DNA of 64,000 nt from Kumtagia sp963829135 (GTDB taxonomy: Bacteria > Pseudomonadota > Alphaproteobacteria > Rhizobiales > Rhizobiaceae): contig CAWHHO010000006.1 in the NCBI GenBank assembly GCA_963829135.1, forward strand, positions 124,001 to 188,000, read 5' to 3'. This document shows, one piece after another, positions 33,438 through 41,396 of this stretch. Within the stretch, counting starts at the first letter, position 1, and each line of letters begins with the position of its first letter. A model generated the notes under the pieces. The model worked only from the letters and a program-made list of their open reading frames with translations, ran no database searches and had not been told where the DNA came from. The position numbers were made by a program, and so were the translations under genes.

Positions 33438-34337
33438 ATGAATGCTCCGCTCAATCATCCTCTTCCGTTGCTTGATCTCGATGTTTTGCGCACCTTTGTG
33501 GCCATTGCCGAAACCGGCAGCTTCACCAGCGCGGCGAATGCCGTGTTCCGAACCCCATCCGCCGTTTCCATGCAGATCAAGAAGCTCGAGGACATCCTCG
33601 GCCGCTCCGTCTTCGCTCGCGACGCGCGGTCGGTTTCGCTGACCAACGATGGTGAAATGCTGCTCGGCTACGCGCGGCGCCTTCTGGCGATCAATCGCGA
33701 GGCGGTTTCGAAATTCATCATCCCGGACATTGTCGGCGTGGTACGGCTTGGTTCGCCGGACGACTATGGCGAACGCATCTTGCCGCATGTGCTGAAGCGT
33801 TTCGCTCAATCGCATCCATCGATTGCCGTCGATGTCACGATCGACCAGAGCGTCAACCTGCGGCGTCGTATGGACGATCGCGCGCTGGACATAACTCTGC
33901 TTACGGATTCCTACCGTACCAGCGCCATCGGCGCAGAAGTGCTGCTGACAGAGGCGATCGTCTGGGCGGGCGCTAAAGGCGGATGTGCACATCTGCGTGA
34001 ACCTTTGCCGGTTTCGATCTGGGAAGAGGGCTGCGTCTGGCGGGCCGGGGCGCTGGATGCGCTTGGGCGCGACGGACGCAATTACCGCGTTGCCTATATG
34101 AGCGCCCACACCGCGGGCCAGCGCGCCGCCATCCAGGCGGATCTGGCCGTCGCGCCGCTGCCGAAATCTTTCCTCGGCAGCGATATGGTGGAACTTGGCG
34201 CGAAGGACGGAATGCCGGAAATAGGCAACTACAGCCTCGCCATGGTCGTTCCGCCGGATGCGAGTGCGCCGGTCAAGGCAGTGGCCGATCACATCAGGGC
34301 AACGTTCGAGACATTCCGGGATACAGGCAAATTCTAG
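33438..34337 (+). CDS. LysR-family transcriptional regulator
   Basis: The 299-residue protein has the LysR winged helix at residues about 10-70 (LDVLRTFVAIAETGSFTSAA, then PSAVSMQIKKLEDILGRSVF) followed by a substrate-binding-like effector domain (VVRLGSPDDYGERILPHVLK). The ATG at 33438 is favoured because an upstream in-frame start adds 13 unlikely residues. It lies between two DUF1127 genes transcribed the other way, which suggests it controls one or both; this is inferred from position only. Confidence 0.9.
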   Translation: MNAPLNHPLPLLDLDVLRTFVAIAETGSFTSAANAVFRTPSAVSMQIKKLEDILGRSVFARDARSVSLTNDGEMLLGYARRLLAINREAVSKFIIPDIVGVVRLGSPDDYGERILPHVLKRFAQSHPSIAVDVTIDQSVNLRRRMDDRALDITLLTDSYRTSAIGAEVLLTEAIVWAGAKGGCAHLREPLPVSIWEEGCVWRAGALDALGRDGRNYRVAYMSAHTAGQRAAIQADLAVAPLPKSFLGSDMVELGAKDGMPEIGNYSLAMVVPPDASAPVKAVADHIRATFETFRDTGKF

Positions 34338-34383
34338 CTGGACCGTCCAACGGCGGAGTTGCCCCCGCCCTTGGATGTCGCGA

Positions 34384-34569
34384 CTAGACGAGCGTCCTCC
34401 AGTACATATTGCGTGCGCTTGACGCTGCTCTGGCTTCTTCCGAGCCGGGCCAGCCAATGTCTTTCTGCAGTTCTGGCGGCATTGAATTCATTTCGCGGAT
34501 TGCCATGCGGTTGCGGCGCGCATTCCGGAGAGCGGCGCCAAACCGGCTGATATCGTCGAATATCGACAT
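34384..34569 (-). CDS. Second DUF1127 mini-protein
   Basis: This 61-residue protein begins MSIFDDISRFGAALRNARRN and contains MPPELQKDIGWPGS, the DUF1127 core. An AGGAGATGGTT ribosome site precedes its start. It is convergent with the LysR gene. It differs from the first copy in most positions, so this is an old duplication. Confidence 0.9.
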   Translation of the reverse strand: MSIFDDISRFGAALRNARRNRMAIREMNSMPPELQKDIGWPGSEEARAASSARNMYWRTLV

Positions 34570-34705
34570 AACCATCTCCTGTTGCGGGTTGCAGCTGACC
34601 GAACTCATTCCGGAAGCCGACCTGGACGCTATATCGCAGCGCCATGTTTCGGCTGCATTGCTCTCAGCCGGCGGGATCGTTTCCAATGCATGTCAGCCAT
34701 AGAAA

Positions 34706-34721
34706 CATTTGTATACAAATG
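34706..34721. promoter_or_regulatory. Perfect 16-bp palindrome, GntR-like operator
   Basis: CATTTGTATACAAATG is fully self-complementary. TTGTATACAA cores are typical of FCD-type GntR regulators. It lies 215 bases upstream of the TPR protein gene and 137 bases upstream of the second DUF1127 gene. No GntR gene is present in the window. Confidence 0.4.
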
Positions 34722-34920
34722 AATTATGCATGACGCGAAGGGCTTTAGGTGCGCGCAAATCAGCTCCGCGCTCAGAGGCTTGGGACCATGCGCCATTCGG
34801 CGCGAACACTTCAGAATGATCGACTCCTCGGCATCCGGGTAGTTCCAAGCAGCCGCGGAAGAAACGCATGTCCGTTGGCGTTCATTGGCAAAAGGAAACG
34901 GTTATTTGAGGAGGAAGTCC

Positions 34921-35475
34921 ATGCGCAACCAACTCGCGACACTGATTGCCTCAGCTCTTGTCATGGCGCCCCTGGCTGCGTTTGCGGCAGGCGGTGGAGG
35001 CAGCGGAGGCGGAGGCAGCGGAGGCGGTAGCTCTGGTTCCACTACGGTGCCGAGTTGCGCCAAGGGCAAGGTCTACGACAAGAAGTCCAAAAAATGCGTT
35101 GTGCAAAAGAGTGGCGCAACGGACGACGACAGCCTCTATGCCACAGGCCGCAAGCTCGCGGAAAAGGGTGACTACGAAGAAGCGATCAAGGTGCTGAGCC
35201 TTGCGCAAAACAAAAACGACAAGCGTATCCTCAACTATCTTGGCTATTCACACCGCAAGGCAGGCCGCATCCTTGTCGGCCTTGGCTACTATCAGGAAGC
35301 GCTCCGTATCGACCCAAACTACACGCTGGTGCGTGAATATCTCGGCGAAGCGCATTTGCAGCGCGGCGACGTGGCTTCCGCAAAGGAACAGCTCAGCGAA
35401 ATCGAGAGGCGCTGCGGTACGTCCTGCGAGGAATACAAAGAGCTCGCCGAGCAGATCAACTCCTACAAGGGATGA
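34921..35475 (+). CDS. Secreted TPR-repeat protein
   Basis: The 184-residue protein has a Sec signal peptide ending at PLAAFA, then a Gly/Ser linker (GGGGSGGGGSGGG), a small basic Cys pair (SCAKGKVYDKKSKKCV) and about three TPR units (LYATGRKLAEKGDYEEAIKV, LNYLGYSHRKAGRILVG, VREYLGEAHLQRGDVASAKE). A GGAGGAAG ribosome site precedes the ATG. It is probably a periplasmic scaffold for a protein complex. No partner can be named from the context. Confidence 0.85.
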   Translation: MRNQLATLIASALVMAPLAAFAAGGGGSGGGGSGGGSSGSTTVPSCAKGKVYDKKSKKCVVQKSGATDDDSLYATGRKLAEKGDYEEAIKVLSLAQNKNDKRILNYLGYSHRKAGRILVGLGYYQEALRIDPNYTLVREYLGEAHLQRGDVASAKEQLSEIERRCGTSCEEYKELAEQINSYKG

Positions 35476-35559
35476 CCTTGTCGGCAAGCTGAGCGCGGGT
35501 GCGATGAGTTCAAATTCACCCGGCGGCAAAGCTTTCTCGCGCGGAGCGGTCCTCTGCCC

Positions 35560-37632
35560 TTACTCCCGTCCGCGCCGTGCCGCGTGCCCCTCGCGACTGC
35601 GGCGACGCGGCGCGCCGTCGCTGTTGCCTGGTTCCAGCACTTTTCGGGGCGGCAGCTTGACCTGCGCGGAGAGCTTCAGGAACGGATCGACCTTGTTGGG
35701 CAGGGCCATGGCGTCGATGAACAATTGCTGGAAATGCGGTTCGAGCGCGGTTTCGATCTTCTCGATGCGCGAAACTTCCTGCTCGATCTCACGGCGATGA
35801 TCGCGGTTTAGCAGCGCCATCAGCGCACCTGTGCCCGCGGCATTGCCGACCGCCTTGACCTCGGCGAGGTCGCAGTCCGGGATGAGCCCGAGCACCATCG
35901 CGTATTTCGGATCGATGAATGAACCGAACGCGCCGGCGAAGCGGATCGTATCGACCTCGGTCACGCCCTGCTTTTCCATCAGAAGCTTCACACCCGCATA
36001 AAGCGCTGCTTTGGCAAGCTGGATTGCCCGAATGTCATTCTGCGTCACTGTGATGCGCGGTTCGCCTGCGCGGCCTTCACGAACGAGATAGGAAAAGGTG
36101 CGGCCATTCTGGAAGATGCGCGGGCTTCGCGCCGCAAGGCCGCCGTCAATGACGCCGTCCTCTGAAATGATGCCGGCGAGATACATTTCGGCGACGACCT
36201 CGATAATCGCCGAGCCGCAGATACCGGTAACGCCGGTGGTCCAGGACGCTTCCTCGAAACCGTCCTCATCCGACCACTTGTCCGTGCCGATGACGCGGTA
36301 CTTCGGTTCCAGCGTTTCTGGGTCGATGCGAACGCGCTCGATCGCACCGGGTGCGGCGCGCTGGCCGGAGGAGATTTCTGCGCCCTCGAAAGCCGGTCCG
36401 GTCGGCGAGGAAGCGGCAACAACGCGGCTCCTGTTGCCGAGCACGATCTCGGCGTTTGTGCCCACATCGACCAGCAGCATCATCTTGTCCTGCCGGTGCG
36501 GCCCTTCCGACAACGTCGCGCCCGCAGCGTCGGCACCGACATGGCCGGCAATGCAAGGCAGCATGTAAATGCGTCCGCCGCGGCTCACATTGACCTCGAT
36601 GTCGTTCGCCCAACCCTGCACGGCGCCGGAAACGGCCAGCGCGAAAGGCGCCTGTCCAAGCTCGGTAGGATCGATGCCGAGGAAAAGATGGTGCATGATC
36701 GGATTGCCGACGAACACCAGATCAAAAATGTCCTCGCGGCTGACCTGGCCCTCTTCGCATACCTTCCCGATCAGATCGTTGACGGCCTGCCTGACCGCTT
36801 TGGTCATGGCCTCGCGCCCGTCCGGATTCATCATGACATAGGACACGCGACTCATCAGATCCTCTCCGAACCGGATCTGCGGGTTCTGCGAGCCAGACGA
36901 TGCTACCAGGCGGCCGGACAGCAATGACACGAGATGCATGGCGATCGTCGTCGAACCGATATCGCAGGCGATGCCATAGGCCTCGTTCTTCAGACCGGGA
37001 TAGAGCGCGATGACCGTAGCGCGAGAAAAGTCCATGTCCTTGTGGATCACGGCGGTAACGCACCAGTTTTCCTTGCGAAGGATTTTCTGAACTTCGGGAA
37101 TGAGGTGCGGCGCGACGCGCAACTCCTTCCAGCCCCAGTCTTTTTCGAGCACCGCCTTCAGGCGTTCCAGGTCGCCGGTCGGCTTATGCATGTCGGGCTG
37201 CTCGACCTCGACATAGCAAAGCTGCACCGCCGAGTTGCGCTCGATGACGCGGTCGCTGGCCGGCTTGCGCACCACTTGCGCGTTGACCACCGTGTCCTGC
37301 GGCACGTCGATGACGAGGTCGCCAAGGATCGTCGCCGAGCAGGAAAGGCGGCGCTGCGTTGGCAACCCGCGCACCCGGTCGTAGCGCTCTTCCTTGGCGC
37401 CCCGCGGGGAGATGTGATCGTTTGAAGACGTGATCTTGTGCTTGGCAAAATTGCCTTCCTGCACCTCGATCTGGCAGCGCCCGCACGTAGCCCTTCCGCC
37501 GCATACGCTCTCCACATAAACGCCGAGCTGCCGTGCAGCATCGAGCACGGGCGTGCCAACCGGAAACCGCCCGCGTTTGCCGGAAGGCATGAACAGCACG
37601 AGCGGATCGGTGGTGTTGAGAGGGGCGTTCAA
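35560..37632 (-). CDS. Corrinoid activation protein, 2Fe-2S plus ASKHA ATPase (RACo-like, DUF4445)
   Basis: The 690-residue protein has an N-terminal 2Fe-2S domain (VCGGRATCGRC, then SCSATI), a linker, a middle domain and a C-terminal ASKHA-fold ATPase with YGIACDIGSTTIAMHLVSL, LVDVGTNAEIVLG and FAGAFGSFIDPKYA. This is the layout of RACo-type activators, which use ATP to reduce inactive cob(II)alamin to the Co(I) form in corrinoid methyltransferase systems. It lies behind the pterin methyltransferase gene on the same strand. The long C-terminal tail is Arg-rich. Partner corrinoid protein: the one at 48257-48955. Confidence 0.9.
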   Translation of the reverse strand: MNAPLNTTDPLVLFMPSGKRGRFPVGTPVLDAARQLGVYVESVCGGRATCGRCQIEVQEGNFAKHKITSSNDHISPRGAKEERYDRVRGLPTQRRLSCSATILGDLVIDVPQDTVVNAQVVRKPASDRVIERNSAVQLCYVEVEQPDMHKPTGDLERLKAVLEKDWGWKELRVAPHLIPEVQKILRKENWCVTAVIHKDMDFSRATVIALYPGLKNEAYGIACDIGSTTIAMHLVSLLSGRLVASSGSQNPQIRFGEDLMSRVSYVMMNPDGREAMTKAVRQAVNDLIGKVCEEGQVSREDIFDLVFVGNPIMHHLFLGIDPTELGQAPFALAVSGAVQGWANDIEVNVSRGGRIYMLPCIAGHVGADAAGATLSEGPHRQDKMMLLVDVGTNAEIVLGNRSRVVAASSPTGPAFEGAEISSGQRAAPGAIERVRIDPETLEPKYRVIGTDKWSDEDGFEEASWTTGVTGICGSAIIEVVAEMYLAGIISEDGVIDGGLAARSPRIFQNGRTFSYLVREGRAGEPRITVTQNDIRAIQLAKAALYAGVKLLMEKQGVTEVDTIRFAGAFGSFIDPKYAMVLGLIPDCDLAEVKAVGNAAGTGALMALLNRDHRREIEQEVSRIEKIETALEPHFQQLFIDAMALPNKVDPFLKLSAQVKLPPRKVLEPGNSDGAPRRRSREGHAARRGRE

Positions 37633-37638
37633 GTTGAT

Positions 37639-38180
37639 GCGTCCTTCGAGGCTCGCTTCGCTCGCACCTCAGGATGAGGGAGGTCGCGGCTGCATTTCGC
37701 AAATCGCCAGCGATCGATAGAGCTGCTACCTACTGATCCTTCATGTGGAAGAAAGCTCGTGCGAATGCCGCTCGAGATGACGATTTACATGCTTCGTGCT
37801 CTGACGGCAGCTACTATGTTGGTTCGACCAAACAAACTGTCGAGGCGCGCGTGTGGGAGCACAACAATCTCCCGATCGACGGCTACACTGCGCGGCGACG
37901 ACCTGTCGAGTTGGTTTTTACGGAGACGTCACGACAGAATGAATCGATGCGATTGCCAGAGAGAGGCAACTCAAGGGCTGGTCCAGGCGCAAGAAGGAAG
38001 CGCTTATTGCACTGGCCCATGAGGCTTTGCCAGAACTTTCCCGTCGAGGTCACCTCATCCTCAAAGCAGATCTTTCGGATTAGCGGAACGAGGCACCTAC
38101 CTCCCTCATCCTGAGGTGCGAGCCTCGCACGCCATTGCAAATTTGGGTGCCACCTTTGATGGGCGAGCCTCGAAGGACGC
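37639..38180. mobile_element. GIY-YIG gene flanked by inverted copies of an interspersed repeat
   Basis: Two short blocks occur in inverted orientation on either side of a broken GIY-YIG gene. GCGTCCTTCGAGGCTCGC is at 37639-37656, with its complement at 38163-38180. A 23-base block beginning TCGCACCTCAGGATGAGG is at 37662-37684, with its complement at 38099-38121. On the right, 41 extra bases separate the blocks. There is no transposase. The unit of about 540 bases sits between two genes of the corrinoid cluster. Confidence 0.6.
37765..38083 (+). pseudogene. GIY-YIG nuclease-domain gene, broken by two frameshifts
   Basis: The pieces read MPLEMTIYMLR, then CSDGSYYVGSTKQTVEARV (Y-Y-V-G motif, family GIY-YIG) and RRRPVELVFTE, then in a third frame AIARERQLKGWSRRKKEALI and LAHEALPELSRRGH. 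Breaks are near 37798 and 37945, each one missing base. The joined protein would be about 106 residues, the normal size of single-domain UPF0213-type GIY-YIG proteins. It may be intact in the real genome. It is carried inside a pair of inverted repeats. Confidence 0.75.
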
Positions 38181-38189
38181 ACCATAAAT

Positions 38190-39155
38190 TTACCCCCGGC
38201 CCATCCGCGCTTCGCGGCCGCCGCGGCGGCGCCCACCGGTGTCGCCCGCGCCCGTCGCCGGAGCGGCAGCGGCAACAGGGACTGCGTGTTCGCCGGGCTT
38301 GTAGTCCTTGTAGGTCTTGATCCAGGTCATGCAGTCTTTGTCGGTGCCGTTCAGCACGTTGGCGGCGCGAACCGCCTCCATCTCCTGCGGACGCACAGGG
38401 TTCATGATCGCCGAGGTCATGCCAGCGCCGATCACCATCGGGATGAAGCCGGCGTTTATGCCGTGGCGGTGCGGTAGGCCGAAGGAAATGTTGGACAAGC
38501 CGCAGGTGGTGTTGACCTTAAGTTCTTCACGCAAGCGGCGCAGCAGCGCGAACACTTGGCGGCCAGCGTCGCCCAGGGCGCCGATTGGCATGACCAATGG
38601 ATCAACGACCACATCATGTGCCGGAATGCCGAAATCGGCGCAGCGCTCGACGATCTTCTTGGCGACGGCAAAGCGCACGTCCGGATCCATCGAAATGCCG
38701 GTCTCGTCGTTGGAGATCGCGACGACCGGTACGTTGTACTTCTTGATCAGCGGCAGGATGGCTTCGAGCTTCTCCTCCTCGCCGGTGACGGAATTCACGA
38801 GCGGTCTGCCCTTTGCGACCCTCAACGCGGCCTCGATCGCGGCGCTCACGGAGGAGTCGATCGACAGCGGCAGGTCGACGGTGTTCTGGACGATCTCCAG
38901 CGTTTGCACCAGCAAGGCCGGCTCGGTGGCATTCGGATCAACGGCGGTGACGCCAGCGTTGACGTCAAGCATGGTAGCGCCGCAGGCGGCCTGTTCCAGT
39001 GCATCCCTGATCACGGTCTCGAAATTGCCTGCCGCCATTTCAGCTGCAAGCTTCTTGCGCCCCGTGGGATTGATACGCTCGCCGATTACGCAAAAGGGCT
39101 GGTCGAAGCCAATTACGATTTCTCGCTTGGCCGAGGCAACAATCGTCCGGGTCAT
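38190..39155 (-). CDS. Methyltetrahydrofolate/corrinoid methyltransferase (pterin-binding, MtgA/AcsE-like)
   Basis: The 321-residue protein has the pterin-binding TIM barrel: FCVIGERINPTGRKKLA, ATMLDVNAG, PLSIDSSVSAAIEAAL, PLVNSVTGEEEKLE, SNDETGISMDP and TTCGLSNISFGLPHR. It matches MtgA/AcsE-type enzymes that move a methyl group between a corrinoid protein and THF, and not MetH, which is far longer. A low-complexity tail of about 40 residues (GEHAVPVAAAAPATG to the Arg-rich end) follows. A perfect palindromic operator lies 17 bases upstream of the start. The MetV-MetF fusion gene precedes it on the same strand. Confidence 0.9.
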   Translation of the reverse strand: MTRTIVASAKREIVIGFDQPFCVIGERINPTGRKKLAAEMAAGNFETVIRDALEQAACGATMLDVNAGVTAVDPNATEPALLVQTLEIVQNTVDLPLSIDSSVSAAIEAALRVAKGRPLVNSVTGEEEKLEAILPLIKKYNVPVVAISNDETGISMDPDVRFAVAKKIVERCADFGIPAHDVVVDPLVMPIGALGDAGRQVFALLRRLREELKVNTTCGLSNISFGLPHRHGINAGFIPMVIGAGMTSAIMNPVRPQEMEAVRAANVLNGTDKDCMTWIKTYKDYKPGEHAVPVAAAAPATGAGDTGGRRRGGREARMGRG

Positions 39156-39171
39156 AAAGCTCTCCGTACAT

Positions 39172-39193
39172 GATATAAAGACTTCTTTATATC
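39172..39193. promoter_or_regulatory. Perfect palindromic operator upstream of the methyltransferase gene
   Basis: GATATAAAGA at 39172-39181, two bases, then its exact reverse complement at 39184-39193. Motifs of this AT-rich ATAAAGA...TCTTTAT type are reported for ArsR-family regulators of methionine/SAM-cycle genes in alphaproteobacteria; the assignment here is by resemblance. It sits in the 72-base gap between the reductase stop and the methyltransferase start, so the latter can be controlled separately. Confidence 0.6.
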
Positions 39194-39227
39194 GTTATCT
39201 GATTTTATTCAAGCGACGGTAACGCGG

Positions 39228-40970
39228 TCAGTGCGCGGACTTCACCATTTCGCTTTGGGTTTCGGTGACATTGTCGTGCAGGAGATGCCCAAGACGGTCT
39301 GCGACCATCTGGTCGTCGCGCCGGACTTCTCGCTTCCAGGGCTGGCGGCCCTTCAGCACCCCCAATTCATCAACGATCTCGGCGACGTATTCCTCCTGCC
39401 GGTAGGCCATTACATGCACGCCGGAAACGCCAGGAATTTCTTTCACTTCGTTGATGATGTCGATGCAGAGCTGCTTGCCTTCCTTCTTCTGATCCTGCGC
39501 GCCTTCCAGCCGTGCGATGATGGATTCGGGAATGTGGATGCCCGGCACATTGGAACGGATCCACTTGGCCGTTTTGGCGGAGGCCAGCGGTCCGACGCCG
39601 ACAAGGACGAAACACTTTTCGGTATGTCCGAGATCGCGGGCCCTTTGCATGAAGGAGCGGAACATCGGCACGTCGAAGCAGTACTGGCTCTGGACGAATT
39701 GCGCGCCGGCGGCGATCTTCTTGCCGAAATGGATCGGACGGAAGTCGAAGGGCGGGGCAAAGGGATTGACGGCGGCGCCGAGGAACAGCTTTGGCGGCGT
39801 AGACAGCTTCCGGCCGGACAGGAACTTGCCATTGTCACGCATGATTCGCACAGTTTCCAGCAGCGACATGGAGTCCAGGTCGAACACAGGCTTTGCGCCT
39901 GGCTGGTCGCCGGCCTGGACACCGTCGCCTGTGAGGCAGAGGACGTTCGCGACGCCCATCGCCGCACCGCCGAGCACATCGCCCTGGATGGCGATGCGAT
40001 TCTTATCGCGGCAGGCGATCTGCATAATCGGCGCATAGCCCATTCGCGTCAGCAGCGCGCAGATGCCGACCGACGACATGTGGCAGTTGGCGCCGGACGC
40101 GTCCACGGCATTGATGCCATCGACCCAGCCGTCGAATACTTTTGCCCGGTTGTAAACATCTTCCGGATCGGCGCTGTCCGGCGGGTTGAGTTCGGTGGTG
40201 ACCGCGAACTCGCCGCGCCGAAGGACCCGCTCCAGGCGACCGCGCGAAGTGTGGCCGGGCAGGGGTTCCAGCGGCAGGTCGATGCCGGCCGGATTCTCGT
40301 CGCGCTGGGGGATGCGGATATCGCTCATGCCGCGGCTCCCGGCTTCGCAGACTTCGCGGACGGCCGCAGCCTGCGCGGTAACACGCAACCACGCGGATGT
40401 CTCGCGAAGCGATTGATCAACCGGCTTCTGCACATTGAGAATGGCGTCGCCCTTGACCATGTTGCGCGAGCCTTCCCACGCCTTGACCCAAACGCACGGC
40501 ATATCCGGCTCGACCTCGCAATTGCCGTTGGCGCGCACGCCTCCGCAGGGGCCGTTGCGAAGCTGCTTGGGGCAGTTCATCGGGCAAGACATGCCTGTGG
40601 AGGAGAGTACGCACTGGCCGCACATGCGGCAGTCGAACATGAAACCCTTGACGCGCTTCTCGACGAACTTGATTGGCGCCTCGACGCGGCCGTAGCCGAG
40701 CGTCTTCCAGAGCGGATGCAACAGCAGAAAGGTGTCGGCGAACTTTGCGTAAAACCATTCGAGCATCTTCGAATGACGGATCGCCCAGAGCCGGACCGAG
40801 TAGGAGCGCTGCACGCGCCGCTGCGGCGACACGTCGGCGGGTTTGTAGTCACTCTTTGGCGCAGCCTTCTTGACTGCGGTGGCTTGTGTCATACCACCCG
40901 AAGCAGTCGGCGGCGTGCCGTTGTTGTTGGCTGGTTGAGGAGTGTTGGGTGTCGGCTGGGTTTCAGTCAT
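39228..40970 (-). CDS. Methylenetetrahydrofolate reductase with fused MetV-like Cys-rich domain
   Basis: The 580-residue protein begins with a low-complexity Pro/Asn/Thr stretch. Residues about 110-190 hold CRMCGQCVLSSTGMSCPMNC and PKQLRNGPCGGV, the MTHFR_C/MetV signature expected to bind Fe-S or zinc. Residues about 235-540 are a MetF-type TIM barrel (FAVTTELNPPDSADPEDV, GINAVDASGANCHMSS, LCLTGDGVQAGDQPGA, FVQSQYCFDVPMF). In acetogens MetF and MetV are separate subunits, whereas here they are one chain. It interconverts methylene- and methyl-THF. The start overlaps the upstream small gene by 8 bases. Confidence 0.88.
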   Translation of the reverse strand: MTETQPTPNTPQPANNNGTPPTASGGMTQATAVKKAAPKSDYKPADVSPQRRVQRSYSVRLWAIRHSKMLEWFYAKFADTFLLLHPLWKTLGYGRVEAPIKFVEKRVKGFMFDCRMCGQCVLSSTGMSCPMNCPKQLRNGPCGGVRANGNCEVEPDMPCVWVKAWEGSRNMVKGDAILNVQKPVDQSLRETSAWLRVTAQAAAVREVCEAGSRGMSDIRIPQRDENPAGIDLPLEPLPGHTSRGRLERVLRRGEFAVTTELNPPDSADPEDVYNRAKVFDGWVDGINAVDASGANCHMSSVGICALLTRMGYAPIMQIACRDKNRIAIQGDVLGGAAMGVANVLCLTGDGVQAGDQPGAKPVFDLDSMSLLETVRIMRDNGKFLSGRKLSTPPKLFLGAAVNPFAPPFDFRPIHFGKKIAAGAQFVQSQYCFDVPMFRSFMQRARDLGHTEKCFVLVGVGPLASAKTAKWIRSNVPGIHIPESIIARLEGAQDQKKEGKQLCIDIINEVKEIPGVSGVHVMAYRQEEYVAEIVDELGVLKGRQPWKREVRRDDQMVADRLGHLLHDNVTETQSEMVKSAH

Positions 40971-41265
40971 TTTCCTTGCCGCCTGCCTTGACGAGAGCGA
41001 CCAGCCGCTCTCGCGTAAATGCTTCGTCGAATTCCTTTGCGGCCTTTTCGGCCTCAGCCTCCAGATCGTCGCTGACAGGTATCGGATCGGCTTTGCGCCA
41101 TTCAGCAAGATAGGCGTCGGTATCGCCGGCCCCGGTGCGCATGGCTGCCATGTCGATCGCTTCCGTGAAGCGCAGCGGCAGTTCGCGCTTGGCGTTTGCC
41201 CGACCCTTTTTCACGATGACCTGTGCGGGTATATCGCGCCAGTAAACGACAATCAGATCGGCCAT
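40963..41265 (-). CDS. Virulence-factor family (PF13769-type) small protein
   Basis: The 100-residue protein begins MADLIVVYWRDIPAQVIVKK and continues TEAIDMAAMRTGAGDTDAYLAEW. This matches the short 'virulence factor' family whose members sit next to MTHFR-like genes in Hyphomicrobiales. The biochemical role is unknown. Tight overlap with the reductase start suggests they act together, perhaps as an accessory subunit. The ATG at 41265 is chosen over an upstream in-frame codon. Confidence 0.75.
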   Translation of the reverse strand: MADLIVVYWRDIPAQVIVKKGRANAKRELPLRFTEAIDMAAMRTGAGDTDAYLAEWRKADPIPVSDDLEAEAEKAAKEFDEAFTRERLVALVKAGGKEND

Positions 41266-41396
41266 TGGAACCCGCTTTCTCGAAAGGCCGAGCATTGCCG
41301 CAACCCCCAAACCGCCGCTTCTCACCCGGCGACGCTCTGGCCTTCAAAAGCGACGCGCGTCGATGTCGCAAACAGCAATTTCCGGCTTCTTGGACA

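Noticed and set aside
37639..38180. Classical insertion sequence
   Set aside because: There is no transposase gene and no visible target-site duplication.
38190..39155. Folate synthesis gene folP
   Set aside because: The barrel has the corrinoid/methyl-THF methyltransferase motifs and sits between MetV-MetF and the activator; folP motifs and neighbours are absent.
39231..40991. A 586-codon open frame on the plus strand
   Set aside because: It is the shadow of the MetV-MetF fusion, which has clear family motifs on the minus strand.
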